NCBI RefSeq assembly: GCF_024168645.1
Contig: NZ_JALJWF010000001.1
Span: 2,719,001-2,783,000, forward strand
Reading direction: 5' to 3'
From: Pseudomonas sp. GGS8
GTDB taxonomy: Bacteria; Pseudomonadota; Gammaproteobacteria; Pseudomonadales; Pseudomonadaceae
DNA: 64,000 bases
Position 1 is the first letter of the stretch. Each line of letters begins with the position of its first letter. Shown piece by piece: positions 47,204-55,512 of this stretch. A program made the position numbers and the translations under genes. The notes beneath the pieces are model-generated. The model made no database searches. It was not told the DNA's origin and worked only from the letters and a program-made list of their open reading frames with translations.

Positions 47204-48538
47204 ATGACTTTCGCCACCCTTGGCCTGATCGAACCCTTGCTGCGCGCCCTCGAGACGCTTGGCTACCAGACTCCGACGCCGGTTCAGACGCAAGCGATTC
47301 CGGCGGTGCTGGCCGGTCGCGACCTGATGGCCGCGGCCCAGACCGGCACCGGCAAAACCGCTGGTTTCGCCTTGCCGCTGTTGCAATTGCTGGCCATGGA
47401 AGGGCCGAAAGTCAGCGCCAACTCGGTGCGCGCACTGATTCTGGTGCCGACCCGCGAGCTGGCCGAGCAGGTTCACGAAGCGGTGCGCCAGTACGCCGAG
47501 AACCTGCCGTTGAGCACCTACGCGGTATACGGCGGCGTCAGCATCAACCCGCAAATGATGAAGCTGCGCAAAGGCGTCGACCTGTTGGTGGCGACCCCGG
47601 GCCGTTTGCTCGACCTGTTCCGCCAGAACGCGCTCAAGTTCAACCAGTTGCAAACCCTGGTGCTGGACGAAGCCGATCGCATGCTCGATCTGGGCTTTTC
47701 TGAGGAACTGGGGAATATCTATAAAGCCCTGCCGAAGAAACGTCAGACGCTGCTGTTCTCTGCAACGTTCTCCGATGCCATCCGCACGCTGGCCGGGCAA
47801 ATGCTCAACGACCCGCTGAGCGTCGAAGTCAGCCCGCGCAACGTAGCCGCCAACACCGTCAAGCAATGGGTAGTGACGGTGGACAAGAAGCGCAAGCCGG
47901 AGTTGTTCGTGCACTTGATGCGCAAGGGCAAGTGGAAGCAGGTGCTGGTGTTCGCCAAGACCCGCAACGGTGTAGACGCGTTGGTGGAAAAACTCCAGGG
48001 CCTGGGCGTCAATGCCGACGGTATTCACGGCGATAAACCTCAGGCGACCCGTCAGCGGGCGCTGGATCGGTTCAAGGCCAGCGAAGTGCAGATCCTTGTG
48101 GCCACCGACGTGGCAGCACGTGGTCTGGATATCGAAGATTTGCCATTGGTGGTCAACTTCGACCTGCCGATCGTGGCAGAGGACTACATCCACCGCATCG
48201 GTCGTACCGGCCGTGCGGGTGCAACCGGGCAGGCGATTTCGCTGGTCTGCGCCGATGAAGTGAATCAGCTGTCAGCCATCGAGATGCTGACCCGTCAGAC
48301 GTTGACTCGTCAGATGGAGCCGGACTTCGAACCCGAGCACCGCGTGCCGGATACCGATGCCAGCGGTCAGGTGATCAAAAAGCCGAAAAAACCGAAGAAG
48401 CCCAAGGCCTCCGGTGGTGGCAAGCGCAACCTGGGTAAATGGGTCGAGAGCGGTGAGGCATCGGCGCCGGAGCCTTCGATCAAGCCTGTGCGTAAAGTAC
48501 CGGTGTTCAATACCGGGCCGCGCAAGCGTAAGCCTTGA
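47204..48538 (+). CDS. rhlE: DEAD-box RNA helicase, RhlE-like
   Basis: A 444-residue helicase with all motifs: GYQTPTPVQTQAIPAVLAGR (Q motif), AAQTGTGKTAGF, PTRELAEQ, TPGRLLDLF, VLDEADRMLDLGF, LFSATF, and HRIGRTGRAGATGQ. The C-terminal 75 residues are basic (KKPKKPKKPKASGGGKRN) and probably bind RNA without specificity. Pseudomonas carries several RhlE/DeaD paralogues, so the exact name is tentative; typical roles are ribosome assembly and RNA decay in the cold. Confidence 0.9.
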   Translation: MTFATLGLIEPLLRALETLGYQTPTPVQTQAIPAVLAGRDLMAAAQTGTGKTAGFALPLLQLLAMEGPKVSANSVRALILVPTRELAEQVHEAVRQYAENLPLSTYAVYGGVSINPQMMKLRKGVDLLVATPGRLLDLFRQNALKFNQLQTLVLDEADRMLDLGFSEELGNIYKALPKKRQTLLFSATFSDAIRTLAGQMLNDPLSVEVSPRNVAANTVKQWVVTVDKKRKPELFVHLMRKGKWKQVLVFAKTRNGVDALVEKLQGLGVNADGIHGDKPQATRQRALDRFKASEVQILVATDVAARGLDIEDLPLVVNFDLPIVAEDYIHRIGRTGRAGATGQAISLVCADEVNQLSAIEMLTRQTLTRQMEPDFEPEHRVPDTDASGQVIKKPKKPKKPKASGGGKRNLGKWVESGEASAPEPSIKPVRKVPVFNTGPRKRKP

Positions 48539-48562
48539 TTAGCTGCGGCGCCTGTTAGGCCG

Positions 48563-48647
48563 CCATCGCGAGCAGGCTCGCTCCCACATTGACCGTATTC
48601 CTATGAAAGAACTCGGTCACCTGTGGGAGCGAGCCTGCTCGCGATGG
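48563..48647. repeat. REP doublet
   Basis: CCATCGCGAGCAGGCTCGCT starts at 48563 with its inverted copy GGGAGCGAGCCTGCTCGCGA ending near 48644; the core is GCGAGC-AG/CT-GCTCGC, a third REP subtype in this window. Confidence 0.85.
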
Positions 48648-48661
48648 GCGCGACACGGTGT

Positions 48662-49903
48662 TCAATCCTTGCGCCGCAACCACTCCACCATCCCCAACCC
48701 CGCCGCTCGCCCGCTGGCGAAACACGCGGTCAGTAGATAGCCGCCGGTCGGCGCTTCCCAATCGAGCATTTCCCCGGCGCAGAACACGCCGGGCAGTTGC
48801 TTGAGCATCAAACGTTCATCCATCGCCTCGAACATCACGCCGCCAGCGCTGCTGATGGCTTCGTCCAATGGCCGGGTTTTCACCAGTGTCAGCGGCAATG
48901 CCTTGATCGCTTTGGCCAGCAATGCCGGGTCGGCAAAACAGTCAGCCGGTGTCAGTTCCCGCAACAACGCTGCTTTTACGCCATCAAGCCCAAGCTGACT
49001 GTGCAGGTGTTTGGCCATGGAACGTGAGCCGCGCGGTTTGCTCAGCGCCGCCTGGATTTTATCCACAGGCTTGCCTGGCAACAGGTCGAGGTGAACGGTC
49101 GCTGAGCCATGCTGATTGATCGCTTCGCGGATCGGTGCGGAGAGGGCGTAGATCAAACTGCCTTCAATCCCCGTGGCGGTGATCACACACTCGCCGAGCC
49201 GTGGCACGTCGTTATTGAGGCCGATGGCGATGTTTTTCAGCGGGGCGCCTGCGAATTTGCTGACCATCAATTCGCTCCAGGCTTGGACCTCGAAGCCGCA
49301 ATTACTCGGTTGCAACGGCACCAGTCCTACACCTCGCTGTTCCAGTGGCAACATCCAGGCACCGTCCGAGCCAAGACGCGACCAGCTGCCGCCGCCGAGT
49401 GCCAGCAGGGTCGCATCCGCGTGAACGTTTTTTTCGCCTTCGGGGCTGTCGATACGCAAGTCACCGTTGTTATCCCAACCGAGCCAGCGATGGCGGGTGT
49501 GGATAACTACGCCGGCATCGCGCAGGCGTTTGAGCCAGGCACGCAACAGGGGCGCGGCTTTCATGTCGGTAGGAAACACCCGGCCGGAGCTGCCGACAAA
49601 GGTTTCGATACCCAGGTCGTGAATCCATTGGCACAGGGCTTCGGCGCCGAAGGCCCGCAACAGCGGCGCAATCTGCGGCGCCCGTTCGGCATAGCGTGAG
49701 AGAAATGCCGGGTAGGCTTCGGAGTGGGTGATGTTCATGCCGCCGACTCCGGCGAGAAGGAATTTTCGCCCCACTGAAGGCATGCCGTCGTACAGATCGA
49801 CCTTGACCCCGGCCTGGCTCAACACTTCAGCCGCCATCAAGCCGGCGGGGCCGCCGCCGATGATGGCGACGTGATGGGGAAGGGACGTGGAGGGCTGGGT
49901 CAT
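48662..49903 (-). CDS. NAD(P)/FAD-dependent flavoprotein (BaiN/HI0933 type)
   Basis: A 413-residue HI0933-like flavoprotein. The FAD loop is HVAIIGGGPAGLMAAEVLSQ at the N-terminus; GRKFLLAGVGGMNITHSEAY, GSSGRVFPTDMKAAPLLRAW and LLALGGGSWSRLGSDGAWML are family blocks, and the C-terminus PGVFCAGEMLDWEAPTGGYL is highly conserved. Substrates of this large family are mostly unknown. The ATG at 49903 puts the FAD motif near the start; upstream in-frame codons read through a REP element. Confidence 0.87.
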   Translation of the reverse strand: MTQPSTSLPHHVAIIGGGPAGLMAAEVLSQAGVKVDLYDGMPSVGRKFLLAGVGGMNITHSEAYPAFLSRYAERAPQIAPLLRAFGAEALCQWIHDLGIETFVGSSGRVFPTDMKAAPLLRAWLKRLRDAGVVIHTRHRWLGWDNNGDLRIDSPEGEKNVHADATLLALGGGSWSRLGSDGAWMLPLEQRGVGLVPLQPSNCGFEVQAWSELMVSKFAGAPLKNIAIGLNNDVPRLGECVITATGIEGSLIYALSAPIREAINQHGSATVHLDLLPGKPVDKIQAALSKPRGSRSMAKHLHSQLGLDGVKAALLRELTPADCFADPALLAKAIKALPLTLVKTRPLDEAISSAGGVMFEAMDERLMLKQLPGVFCAGEMLDWEAPTGGYLLTACFASGRAAGLGMVEWLRRKD

Positions 49904-49957
49904 GGCGAGAGCTGCGGCGTGGCGGAATAAGCCGCGCATTCTAGCAGTGCACGATAA

Positions 49958-50064
49958 CTGTGGGAGTGGCGGTGCGGCGATCCGACTTGCCCGCGATAGC
50001 GAACTGTCAGGCAACAAAGTTGTTGAATGTGCCGGCCTCATCGCGGGCAAGCCCGCTCCCACAG
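49958..50064. repeat. REP doublet with inserted variant segment
   Basis: Left arm CTGTGGGAGTGGCGGTGCGG departs from the usual core and contains GGCGGTGCGGCGATCCGACT, similar to a segment in the right arm of the 22546-22655 doublet. The inverted right arm GGGCAAGCCCGCTCCCACAG ends at 50064. Confidence 0.82.
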
Positions 50065-50152
50065 GGGGTGATGGTGTTTTCAACGGTGGTTAAAAAACAA
50101 CCACCGCTCTGTAGCCTATACCCCGCATGGGCTGCAGACCCTTTCACTCAGG

Positions 50153-50187
50153 TTATCCACAGGCGGTTCCACAGGCATTGTGGGTAA
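50153..50187. promoter_or_regulatory. Pair of DnaA-box-like sequences
   Basis: TTATCCACA at 50153-50161 is a perfect DnaA box; TGTGGGTAA at 50179-50187 is a second near-match on the other strand (TTACCCACA). They lie just beyond the 3' end of the deacetylase gene, in a 295-bp gap that otherwise holds the REP doublet. Confidence 0.45.
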
Positions 50188-50198
50188 AGACCCACACA

Positions 50199-51119
50199 TC
50201 AATGACAACCTGATGACTGCCAGACCCGCTGGGCACTGTGATGGAGGATGCCATGACGGCGCGCCAGGGCCTTGCGGTCCTTGCTGTAGCCGCCGCCGAT
50301 CACACCGACCACCGGGATATCCCGGCCCAGGCAATGGCGCATCACGCTTTCATCGCGCGCGGCGACGCCTTCGTCTGTCAGCTTCAGATAACCCAGAGCG
50401 TCGTCCTTGTGCACATCGACGCCGGCGTCATACAGCACCAGGTCTGGTTGGTAGAGCGGCAGCAAATAGTTGAGCGCATCGTCCACCACCTTCAGGTAAT
50501 CGGCATCGCCCATGCCCATCGGCAACGGGATGTCCCAATCACTTTCGGCTTTGCGTGCAGGAAAATTCTTTTCGCAGTGGAGGGAAACGGTCACTGCCTC
50601 CGGAGTGTTGTGCAGGATTCGTGCAGTCCCATCGCCTTGATGCACATCGCAGTCGAAGATCAGCACCCGATTCACTCGGCCACTTTCCAGCAGGTAATGG
50701 CTGATCACCGCCAGGTCATTGAAGATGCAGAACCCGGCAGGGTGATCGTAATGCGCGTGGTGCGTGCCGCCGGCCAAGTGACAAGCCAAACCATGTTCCA
50801 GCGCCTGTTCGGCCGCCAGCAGCGAACCGCCGACTGCCCGCACCGTGCGCCGGGCCAGTGCTTCGCTCCAGGGCAGGCCGAGACGTCGCTGGTCTTCGCG
50901 GGACAACTCGCCGTCCATGTAGCGCGCGATATACGCAGGGTCATGGGCGAGGGCGAGAATATCCGCCGGGCACAGGTCCGGGCGCAGCAGGTCGATGTCA
51001 CGGGTCAGGCCACTGTCCACCAGGTGATCGCGCAGCAGGCGAAACTTGTCCATGGGGAAGCGGTGATCCGCCGGGAACTCGGGGCTGTAGTCTTCGTGGT
51101 AGATCAGGGGCAGGGGCAT
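50199..51119 (-). CDS. Histone-deacetylase-family (class II) hydrolase
   Basis: A 306-residue zinc amidohydrolase of the HDAC/acetylpolyamine amidohydrolase superfamily. Active-site features: AGGTHHAHYDHPAGFCIFND (paired His), LIFDCDVHQGDGTA (Asp and His zinc ligands), VLYDAGVDVHKDD (zinc Asp) and VIGGGYSKD. Bacterial members remove acetyl groups from small amides or proteins; the substrate is not evident here. The ATG at 51119 (MPLPLIYHEDY) is the family start. Confidence 0.9.
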   Translation of the reverse strand: MPLPLIYHEDYSPEFPADHRFPMDKFRLLRDHLVDSGLTRDIDLLRPDLCPADILALAHDPAYIARYMDGELSREDQRRLGLPWSEALARRTVRAVGGSLLAAEQALEHGLACHLAGGTHHAHYDHPAGFCIFNDLAVISHYLLESGRVNRVLIFDCDVHQGDGTARILHNTPEAVTVSLHCEKNFPARKAESDWDIPLPMGMGDADYLKVVDDALNYLLPLYQPDLVLYDAGVDVHKDDALGYLKLTDEGVAARDESVMRHCLGRDIPVVGVIGGGYSKDRKALARRHGILHHSAQRVWQSSGCH

Positions 51120-51210
51120 GGCTGATTTATCGGGGAAGGCATGTAGGAATGAGTGAACGATCCTACCAGCGATGTAGACTTGCGGCATGGAAACAGAGGG
51201 GAGGGGCACG

Positions 51211-51780
51211 ATGGAGCCGATACTGGAACTCGAAAGCGCGCGACTGTCGTTACGGCAGTGGCACGATGAGGATTTGCCGGCGTTTGCGGCGATGTGCGCC
51301 GATCCACAGGTGATGCGTTATTTTCCGGAGCCCTTGAGTCGGCTGGAAAGTGCCGCGCTGATCGGTCGGGTTCGCGGGCACTTTGCCGAGCATGGTTTCG
51401 GCCTCTGGGCACTGGAGCGCAAGGACACGGGAGCGTTCATCGGGTTTACCGGGCTGAGTGTGGTCGGTTTCGACGCGCCGTTCACGCCGGCCATCGAGAT
51501 CGGCTGGCGCCTGGCGCGCGAGCACTGGGGCCTGGGTTATGCCAGCGAGGCGGCGTGGACCGCTCTGCGCTGCGGGTTTGACCGGTTGGCGCTGCAGGAG
51601 GTCGTGGCGTTCACCACTGAAACCAATCTGCCTTCGCAAAAAGTCATGCAGGCAATCGGTATGCAACATGCCCCCGCCGATGACTTCGAGCACCCCAGGC
51701 TTGCAGCGGATCATCCGCTGCGCCCGTATGTTTTGTACCGCATCACCCGTGAGCAATGGCTGCAAACCTTGCATGGATAA
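51211..51780 (+). CDS. GNAT-family N-acetyltransferase (RimJ/RimL-like)
   Basis: A 189-residue acetyltransferase_3 protein: SARLSLRQWHDEDLPAFAAM start, FGLWALERKDTGAFIGFTGL core, IEIGWRLAREHWGLGYASEA (acetyl-CoA loop) and TNLPSQKVMQAIGMQH. Probably acetylates an amine on a protein or small molecule. The ATG at 51211 follows a GGGAGGGG ribosome-binding site; an in-frame ATG at 51187 is less well placed. Confidence 0.87.
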   Translation: MEPILELESARLSLRQWHDEDLPAFAAMCADPQVMRYFPEPLSRLESAALIGRVRGHFAEHGFGLWALERKDTGAFIGFTGLSVVGFDAPFTPAIEIGWRLAREHWGLGYASEAAWTALRCGFDRLALQEVVAFTTETNLPSQKVMQAIGMQHAPADDFEHPRLAADHPLRPYVLYRITREQWLQTLHG

Positions 51781-51886
51781 GCAGGCGCGGATGTTTACAA
51801 TGGTCCTCATATTGAAGCGGGCCATAAACTGAATCGACCGCTGCAGCCAAGACTGCGCGGCATTGCTTTGTGTGAGGAGAGTCTGA

Positions 51887-52756
51887 ATGAGCCAAGTGTT
51901 GGAAGATCTGGTAGACCTGCTGACCCTGGAGCCGATTGAAGAAAACCTGTTCCGTGGCCGCAGCCAGGACCTGGGTTTCCGTCAGTTGTTCGGCGGCCAG
52001 GTGCTCGGCCAGTCCCTGTCGGCGGCCAGTCAGACCGTCGAAGAAACCCGCCATGTGCACTCGATGCACGGCTATTTTCTGCGTCCGGGTGATGCGAAGT
52101 TGCCGGTGGTGTATCAGGTCGATCGGGTGCGCGATGGCGGCAGTTTCAGCACGCGTCGGGTGACGGCGATCCAGAAGGGCAACCCGATTTTCACCTGCAG
52201 TGCTTCGTTCCAGTACGACGAAGAAGGCTTCCAGCACCAGAGCGAAATGCCGCAAGTGGTCGGCCCGGAAAATCTGCCGTCGGAGCTGGAGCTCACTCAG
52301 CAGCGCGCGCACCTGATCCCCGAGCACATGCGCGAAAAACTGCTGTGCCCGAAACCGATCGAATTCCGGCCGGTGACCGAGAAAGATCCCTACAACCCGC
52401 AGCCTGCCGATCCGGTCAAATACGTCTGGTTCCGCGCTGACGGTGCGTTGGCCGACATTCCGGCGCTGCACAAATACCTGCTGGCCTACGCTTCGGACTT
52501 CGGTTTGCTGACCACCTCGATGCTGCCCCACGGCAAATCGGTCTGGCAGAAAGACATGCAGGTCGCCAGCCTTGATCACGCGTTGTGGTTCCATGCCGAC
52601 CTGCGTGCCGATGACTGGTTGCTGTACGCCATGGACAGCCCGTGGGCCGGCAACTCGCGCGGGTTCTCCCGTGGCAGCGTGTTCAACCGTGCCGGACAAC
52701 TGGTGGCCTCGGTCACTCAGGAAGGCCTGATTCGTCATCGCAAGGATTGGGCATGA
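51887..52756 (+). CDS. tesB: Acyl-CoA thioesterase II
   Basis: Double-hotdog thioesterase, 289 residues, hydrolysing medium- and long-chain acyl-CoA. Family blocks: ENLFRGRSQDLGFRQLFGGQ, RHVHSMHGYFLRPGD, DGGSFSTRRVTAIQKG, YASDFGLLTTSMLPHG and SLDHALWFHADLRADDW. It overlaps the next gene by four bases (ATGA), so the phosphatase is translated with it. Confidence 0.94.
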   Translation: MSQVLEDLVDLLTLEPIEENLFRGRSQDLGFRQLFGGQVLGQSLSAASQTVEETRHVHSMHGYFLRPGDAKLPVVYQVDRVRDGGSFSTRRVTAIQKGNPIFTCSASFQYDEEGFQHQSEMPQVVGPENLPSELELTQQRAHLIPEHMREKLLCPKPIEFRPVTEKDPYNPQPADPVKYVWFRADGALADIPALHKYLLAYASDFGLLTTSMLPHGKSVWQKDMQVASLDHALWFHADLRADDWLLYAMDSPWAGNSRGFSRGSVFNRAGQLVASVTQEGLIRHRKDWA

Positions 52757-53346
52757 GCCTGGCCGACGTCCGGTACTGGGTGTTCGACATGGACGGCACC
52801 CTGACCGTGGCCGTGCATGACTTCGCGGCGATCCGCGTGGCATTGGCGATTCCTGCAGAACACGACATTCTGACCCACCTCGCTGCGCTGCCGGCCGAAG
52901 AAGCGGCGGCCAAGCATGCGTGGCTGCTGGAGCATGAACGGGATCTGGCACGGGGTTCGAAACCGGCGCCGGGCGCGGTGGAACTGGTGCGTGAGTTGGC
53001 CGGGCGCGGTTATCGTCTGGGCATTCTCACGCGCAATGCTCGCGAGCTGGCGCATGTCACGCTGGAGGCGATTGGCCTGGCCGATTGCTTTGCGGTGGAG
53101 GATGTACTGGGCCGCGATGAGGCACCGCCCAAACCGCACCCCGGTGGTTTACTGAAACTGGCCGAGGCCTGGAAGGTGCCGGCGAGCGAAATGGTGATGG
53201 TCGGTGATTACCGCTTCGATCTGGATTGCGGCCGGGCGGCGGGAACGCGGACGGTGTTGGTGAACCTGCCGGATAATCCGTGGCCGGAATTGACCGATTG
53301 GCATGCGCGCGATTGCGTGGAGTTGCGGCAGCTGCTGTCGGCTTGA
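52753..53346 (+). CDS. HAD-superfamily hydrolase (phosphoglycolate-phosphatase-like)
   Basis: A 197-residue HAD phosphatase. Motif I WVFDMDGTLTVAVHDF (nucleophile Asp), motif II GILTRNARELA, motif III lysine in DEAPPKPHPGGLL, motif IV VMVGDYRFDLDCGRAAG. Cap is small and helical. Substrate is probably a small phosphate ester; coupling to tesB is structural and its metabolic meaning is unclear. Confidence 0.88.
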   Translation: MSLADVRYWVFDMDGTLTVAVHDFAAIRVALAIPAEHDILTHLAALPAEEAAAKHAWLLEHERDLARGSKPAPGAVELVRELAGRGYRLGILTRNARELAHVTLEAIGLADCFAVEDVLGRDEAPPKPHPGGLLKLAEAWKVPASEMVMVGDYRFDLDCGRAAGTRTVLVNLPDNPWPELTDWHARDCVELRQLLSA

Positions 53347-53369
53347 GGAATTGGTCGTCTGGTTAACCG

Positions 53370-53438
53370 CTATCGCGGGCAAGCCCGCTCCCACAGGGTT
53401 ATGCACCATCCTTGTGGGAACGGGCTTGCCCGCGATGG
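53370..53438. repeat. REP doublet
   Basis: CTATCGCGGGCAAGCCCGCT starts at 53370; the inverted TTGTGGGAACGGGCTTGCCC copy follows at 53412-53431. Located between two convergent genes. Confidence 0.85.
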
Positions 53439-53462
53439 CGTCAGATCAGACACCGCAAAAAC

Positions 53463-54425
53463 TCACTGCCCGAACAACGCCTTCTGCCCCTCAGGCGAGG
53501 TAAACATTCCGTCCCCACTGTGCCCGACCCCGGGCACTTCGATCAGCTGCTGACTCAACCCTTGAGGATGGCGGCGTTTCAGATAATTGAAAAAGTTACG
53601 CCCGCGAATCAAACGAGAAGCGCCCTGGGCTTTGGCTTCACAACTTTTATCCAGCGCCGGGTGATTCGGGTCGATGTCCTGCTGCCCGAGCAAATAAACG
53701 ATGTCACGTTTGACGTAGTTTTCTTCCAGCTGCGCGGGCGTTTGCCCGTCGGCATAGGCGGGCAAGTCCGCGAGCCCGTACTTCCAGCGGTTGAAGTTCG
53801 GACAGCTCGCGTGGCTGAAAGCCGCCGGCCGTTGTTCATTGAAGTAGGCGTACGACGAAGGATTGGCGATTACATAGCGTAATTTCACCCCCGCTGTGTC
53901 GAGGGCTGGCTGAGGGTGGCTCAACAAGGCGTAACGCTGAACCACCTGAGCGCCGCCGGAGTGACCGGCGATGACGATTTGCTTCACGTCCGGAAACTGT
54001 CGCCGATCCCCCAGGCGAGCGATGATTTCATCGAGCGCCGCATAGGAACTCAAGGTAAATGGCGCTGTGGATAAGCCGCCGGCCATCCAGTCATTGCCCC
54101 GCCAGCGTAAAACGCTGTCAGGCACCGGGTGGCTCGCGATGTCGGTTTCATTGAGAAACTGCGGGGCGAGCACCAAGGTGTTCTCGCTTTGCCCGGCTTG
54201 CTCGGCGGCGTGCTCGGCGCTCTGGCGGTAGGTTTCAGCGTTGCGCAAACGACCATGGATGATGATCAGTACCCGTTCGATCTTCTTCGCCGGTGTCGGG
54301 CCGATGCCCACCGCGATTTCGCCGGCGCTCAATAGCAGGCGCCCGGAACTGATCGCCTTGACCCCCTGCTCGGCAGCCTGGGTACTTGCGCAAGTGATCA
54401 ACAGAGCCAGCAGCCACCTGCGCAT
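53463..54425 (-). CDS. Secreted alpha/beta hydrolase
   Basis: A 320-residue exported protein: signal MRRWLLALLITCASTQAA, then an alpha/beta-hydrolase fold. RVLIIIHGRLRNAETY supplies the oxyanion region, QIVIAGHSGGAQVVQRYALL the nucleophile elbow (G-H-S-G-G), YLLGQQDIDPNHP an Asp-containing block and VPGVGHSGDGMF the His. No lipid or ester substrate can be assigned. Its ATG shares one base with the ypfJ stop (TAATG on this strand), so it is translated after YpfJ. Confidence 0.82.
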   Translation of the reverse strand: MRRWLLALLITCASTQAAEQGVKAISSGRLLLSAGEIAVGIGPTPAKKIERVLIIIHGRLRNAETYRQSAEHAAEQAGQSENTLVLAPQFLNETDIASHPVPDSVLRWRGNDWMAGGLSTAPFTLSSYAALDEIIARLGDRRQFPDVKQIVIAGHSGGAQVVQRYALLSHPQPALDTAGVKLRYVIANPSSYAYFNEQRPAAFSHASCPNFNRWKYGLADLPAYADGQTPAQLEENYVKRDIVYLLGQQDIDPNHPALDKSCEAKAQGASRLIRGRNFFNYLKRRHPQGLSQQLIEVPGVGHSGDGMFTSPEGQKALFGQ

Positions 54426-55318
54426 TACAGATTCTTCGCGGCAAAGGTATCGCACTGGCCGATTTCGCCCTGTGCGAATCCGGCTTTGAACCAGCGCACC
54501 CTTTGCGCTGACGTGCCATGAGTAAACGAGTCCGGTACCACGCGGCCCTGACCTTGCTGTTGCAAGCGGTCATCGCCGATGGCGTTGGCGGCGTTCAGGG
54601 CTTCTTCGATGTCACCGGGTTCCAGCCAGTTCAGGCGCTTCTGCGCATTGTTGGCCCAGACCCCGGCCAGGCAGTCGGCTTGTAGCTCTTGCCGTACCAG
54701 CAAACCACCGTCGCCCTCCATTTGCCGGCCCTGCTGCCGAGCGGTCTGAATCTTCGCCGAAACGCCAAGCAAGGTCTGCACGTGGTGTCCGACTTCGTGA
54801 GCGATCACGTAGGCTTGGGCGAAATCACCTGCGGCGGAAAAGCGTTGCGACATTTCCTGGAAGAAACTCATGTCCAGGTAGACCTTCTGGTCCGCCGGGC
54901 AATAGAACGGACCGGTCGCCGACGTCGCCAATCCGCACGCCGAGTTCACCTGATTGCTGAACAGCACCAGGGTCGGGTCTTTATATTGCCGACCGGCTTG
55001 CTGGAAAATCTGGCCCCAAGTGTCTTCGGTGTCGCCGAGGATCGAGCGCACGAATTCGGCACCTTCATCATTGGCCGGTGGTGCCTTGCGGGTTTGGGGA
55101 GTGGCCGGGGCCGATTGCTCGCTCATTTGCCCGGTCAATTGACCGAGGATCTGCATCGGGTCCTGGCCGGTGATCCAGCCGATCCCGACGATCAACAGGA
55201 TCGCCGTCAGGCTCAGGCCCTTGCCCCCGCCGAAGCGCATCCCGCCGCCCCCACCGCCGACATCATCGCCACGGGCATCAACCACGTTGTCGCTGCGTCG
55301 GCCTTTTTTCCAAAGCAT
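54425..55318 (-). CDS. ypfJ: Neutral zinc metallopeptidase YpfJ
   Basis: A 297-residue membrane-anchored metallopeptidase. A Gly-rich, charged N-terminus (RSDNVVDARGDDVGGGGG) precedes one membrane segment (LSLTAILLIVGIGWITGQ) and the peptidase domain with H-E-x-x-H in YVIAHEVGHHVQTLLG, further ligand Glu in ELQADCLAGVWANNAQ, and the PADQKVYLDMSFF block. Function in bacteria is not established. Overlaps the downstream secreted hydrolase. Confidence 0.92.
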   Translation of the reverse strand: MLWKKGRRSDNVVDARGDDVGGGGGGMRFGGGKGLSLTAILLIVGIGWITGQDPMQILGQLTGQMSEQSAPATPQTRKAPPANDEGAEFVRSILGDTEDTWGQIFQQAGRQYKDPTLVLFSNQVNSACGLATSATGPFYCPADQKVYLDMSFFQEMSQRFSAAGDFAQAYVIAHEVGHHVQTLLGVSAKIQTARQQGRQMEGDGGLLVRQELQADCLAGVWANNAQKRLNWLEPGDIEEALNAANAIGDDRLQQQGQGRVVPDSFTHGTSAQRVRWFKAGFAQGEIGQCDTFAAKNL

Positions 55319-55512
55319 GGGGGGAATCCTCGGTTGAATATGGTGATGAGTGTTGCTGGTCAGTGAAAGCGGCGCCAGTCCGGTCGTCTGTCTTTTACTG
55401 CACACGGAATATTTCAGACTTGTATTGAACGAGGTTAGCCCAGCGAATTCCTTCAGCGCGACAGGTTTTTACCGAGCGGGCGAATGCTTGCCTCGAGAGT
55501 CGCTGATCAAAC

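Noticed and set aside
50153..50187. Chromosomal origin suggested by DnaA boxes
   Set aside because: Only two boxes, no AT-rich unwinding region and no dnaA, dnaN or gyrB nearby.
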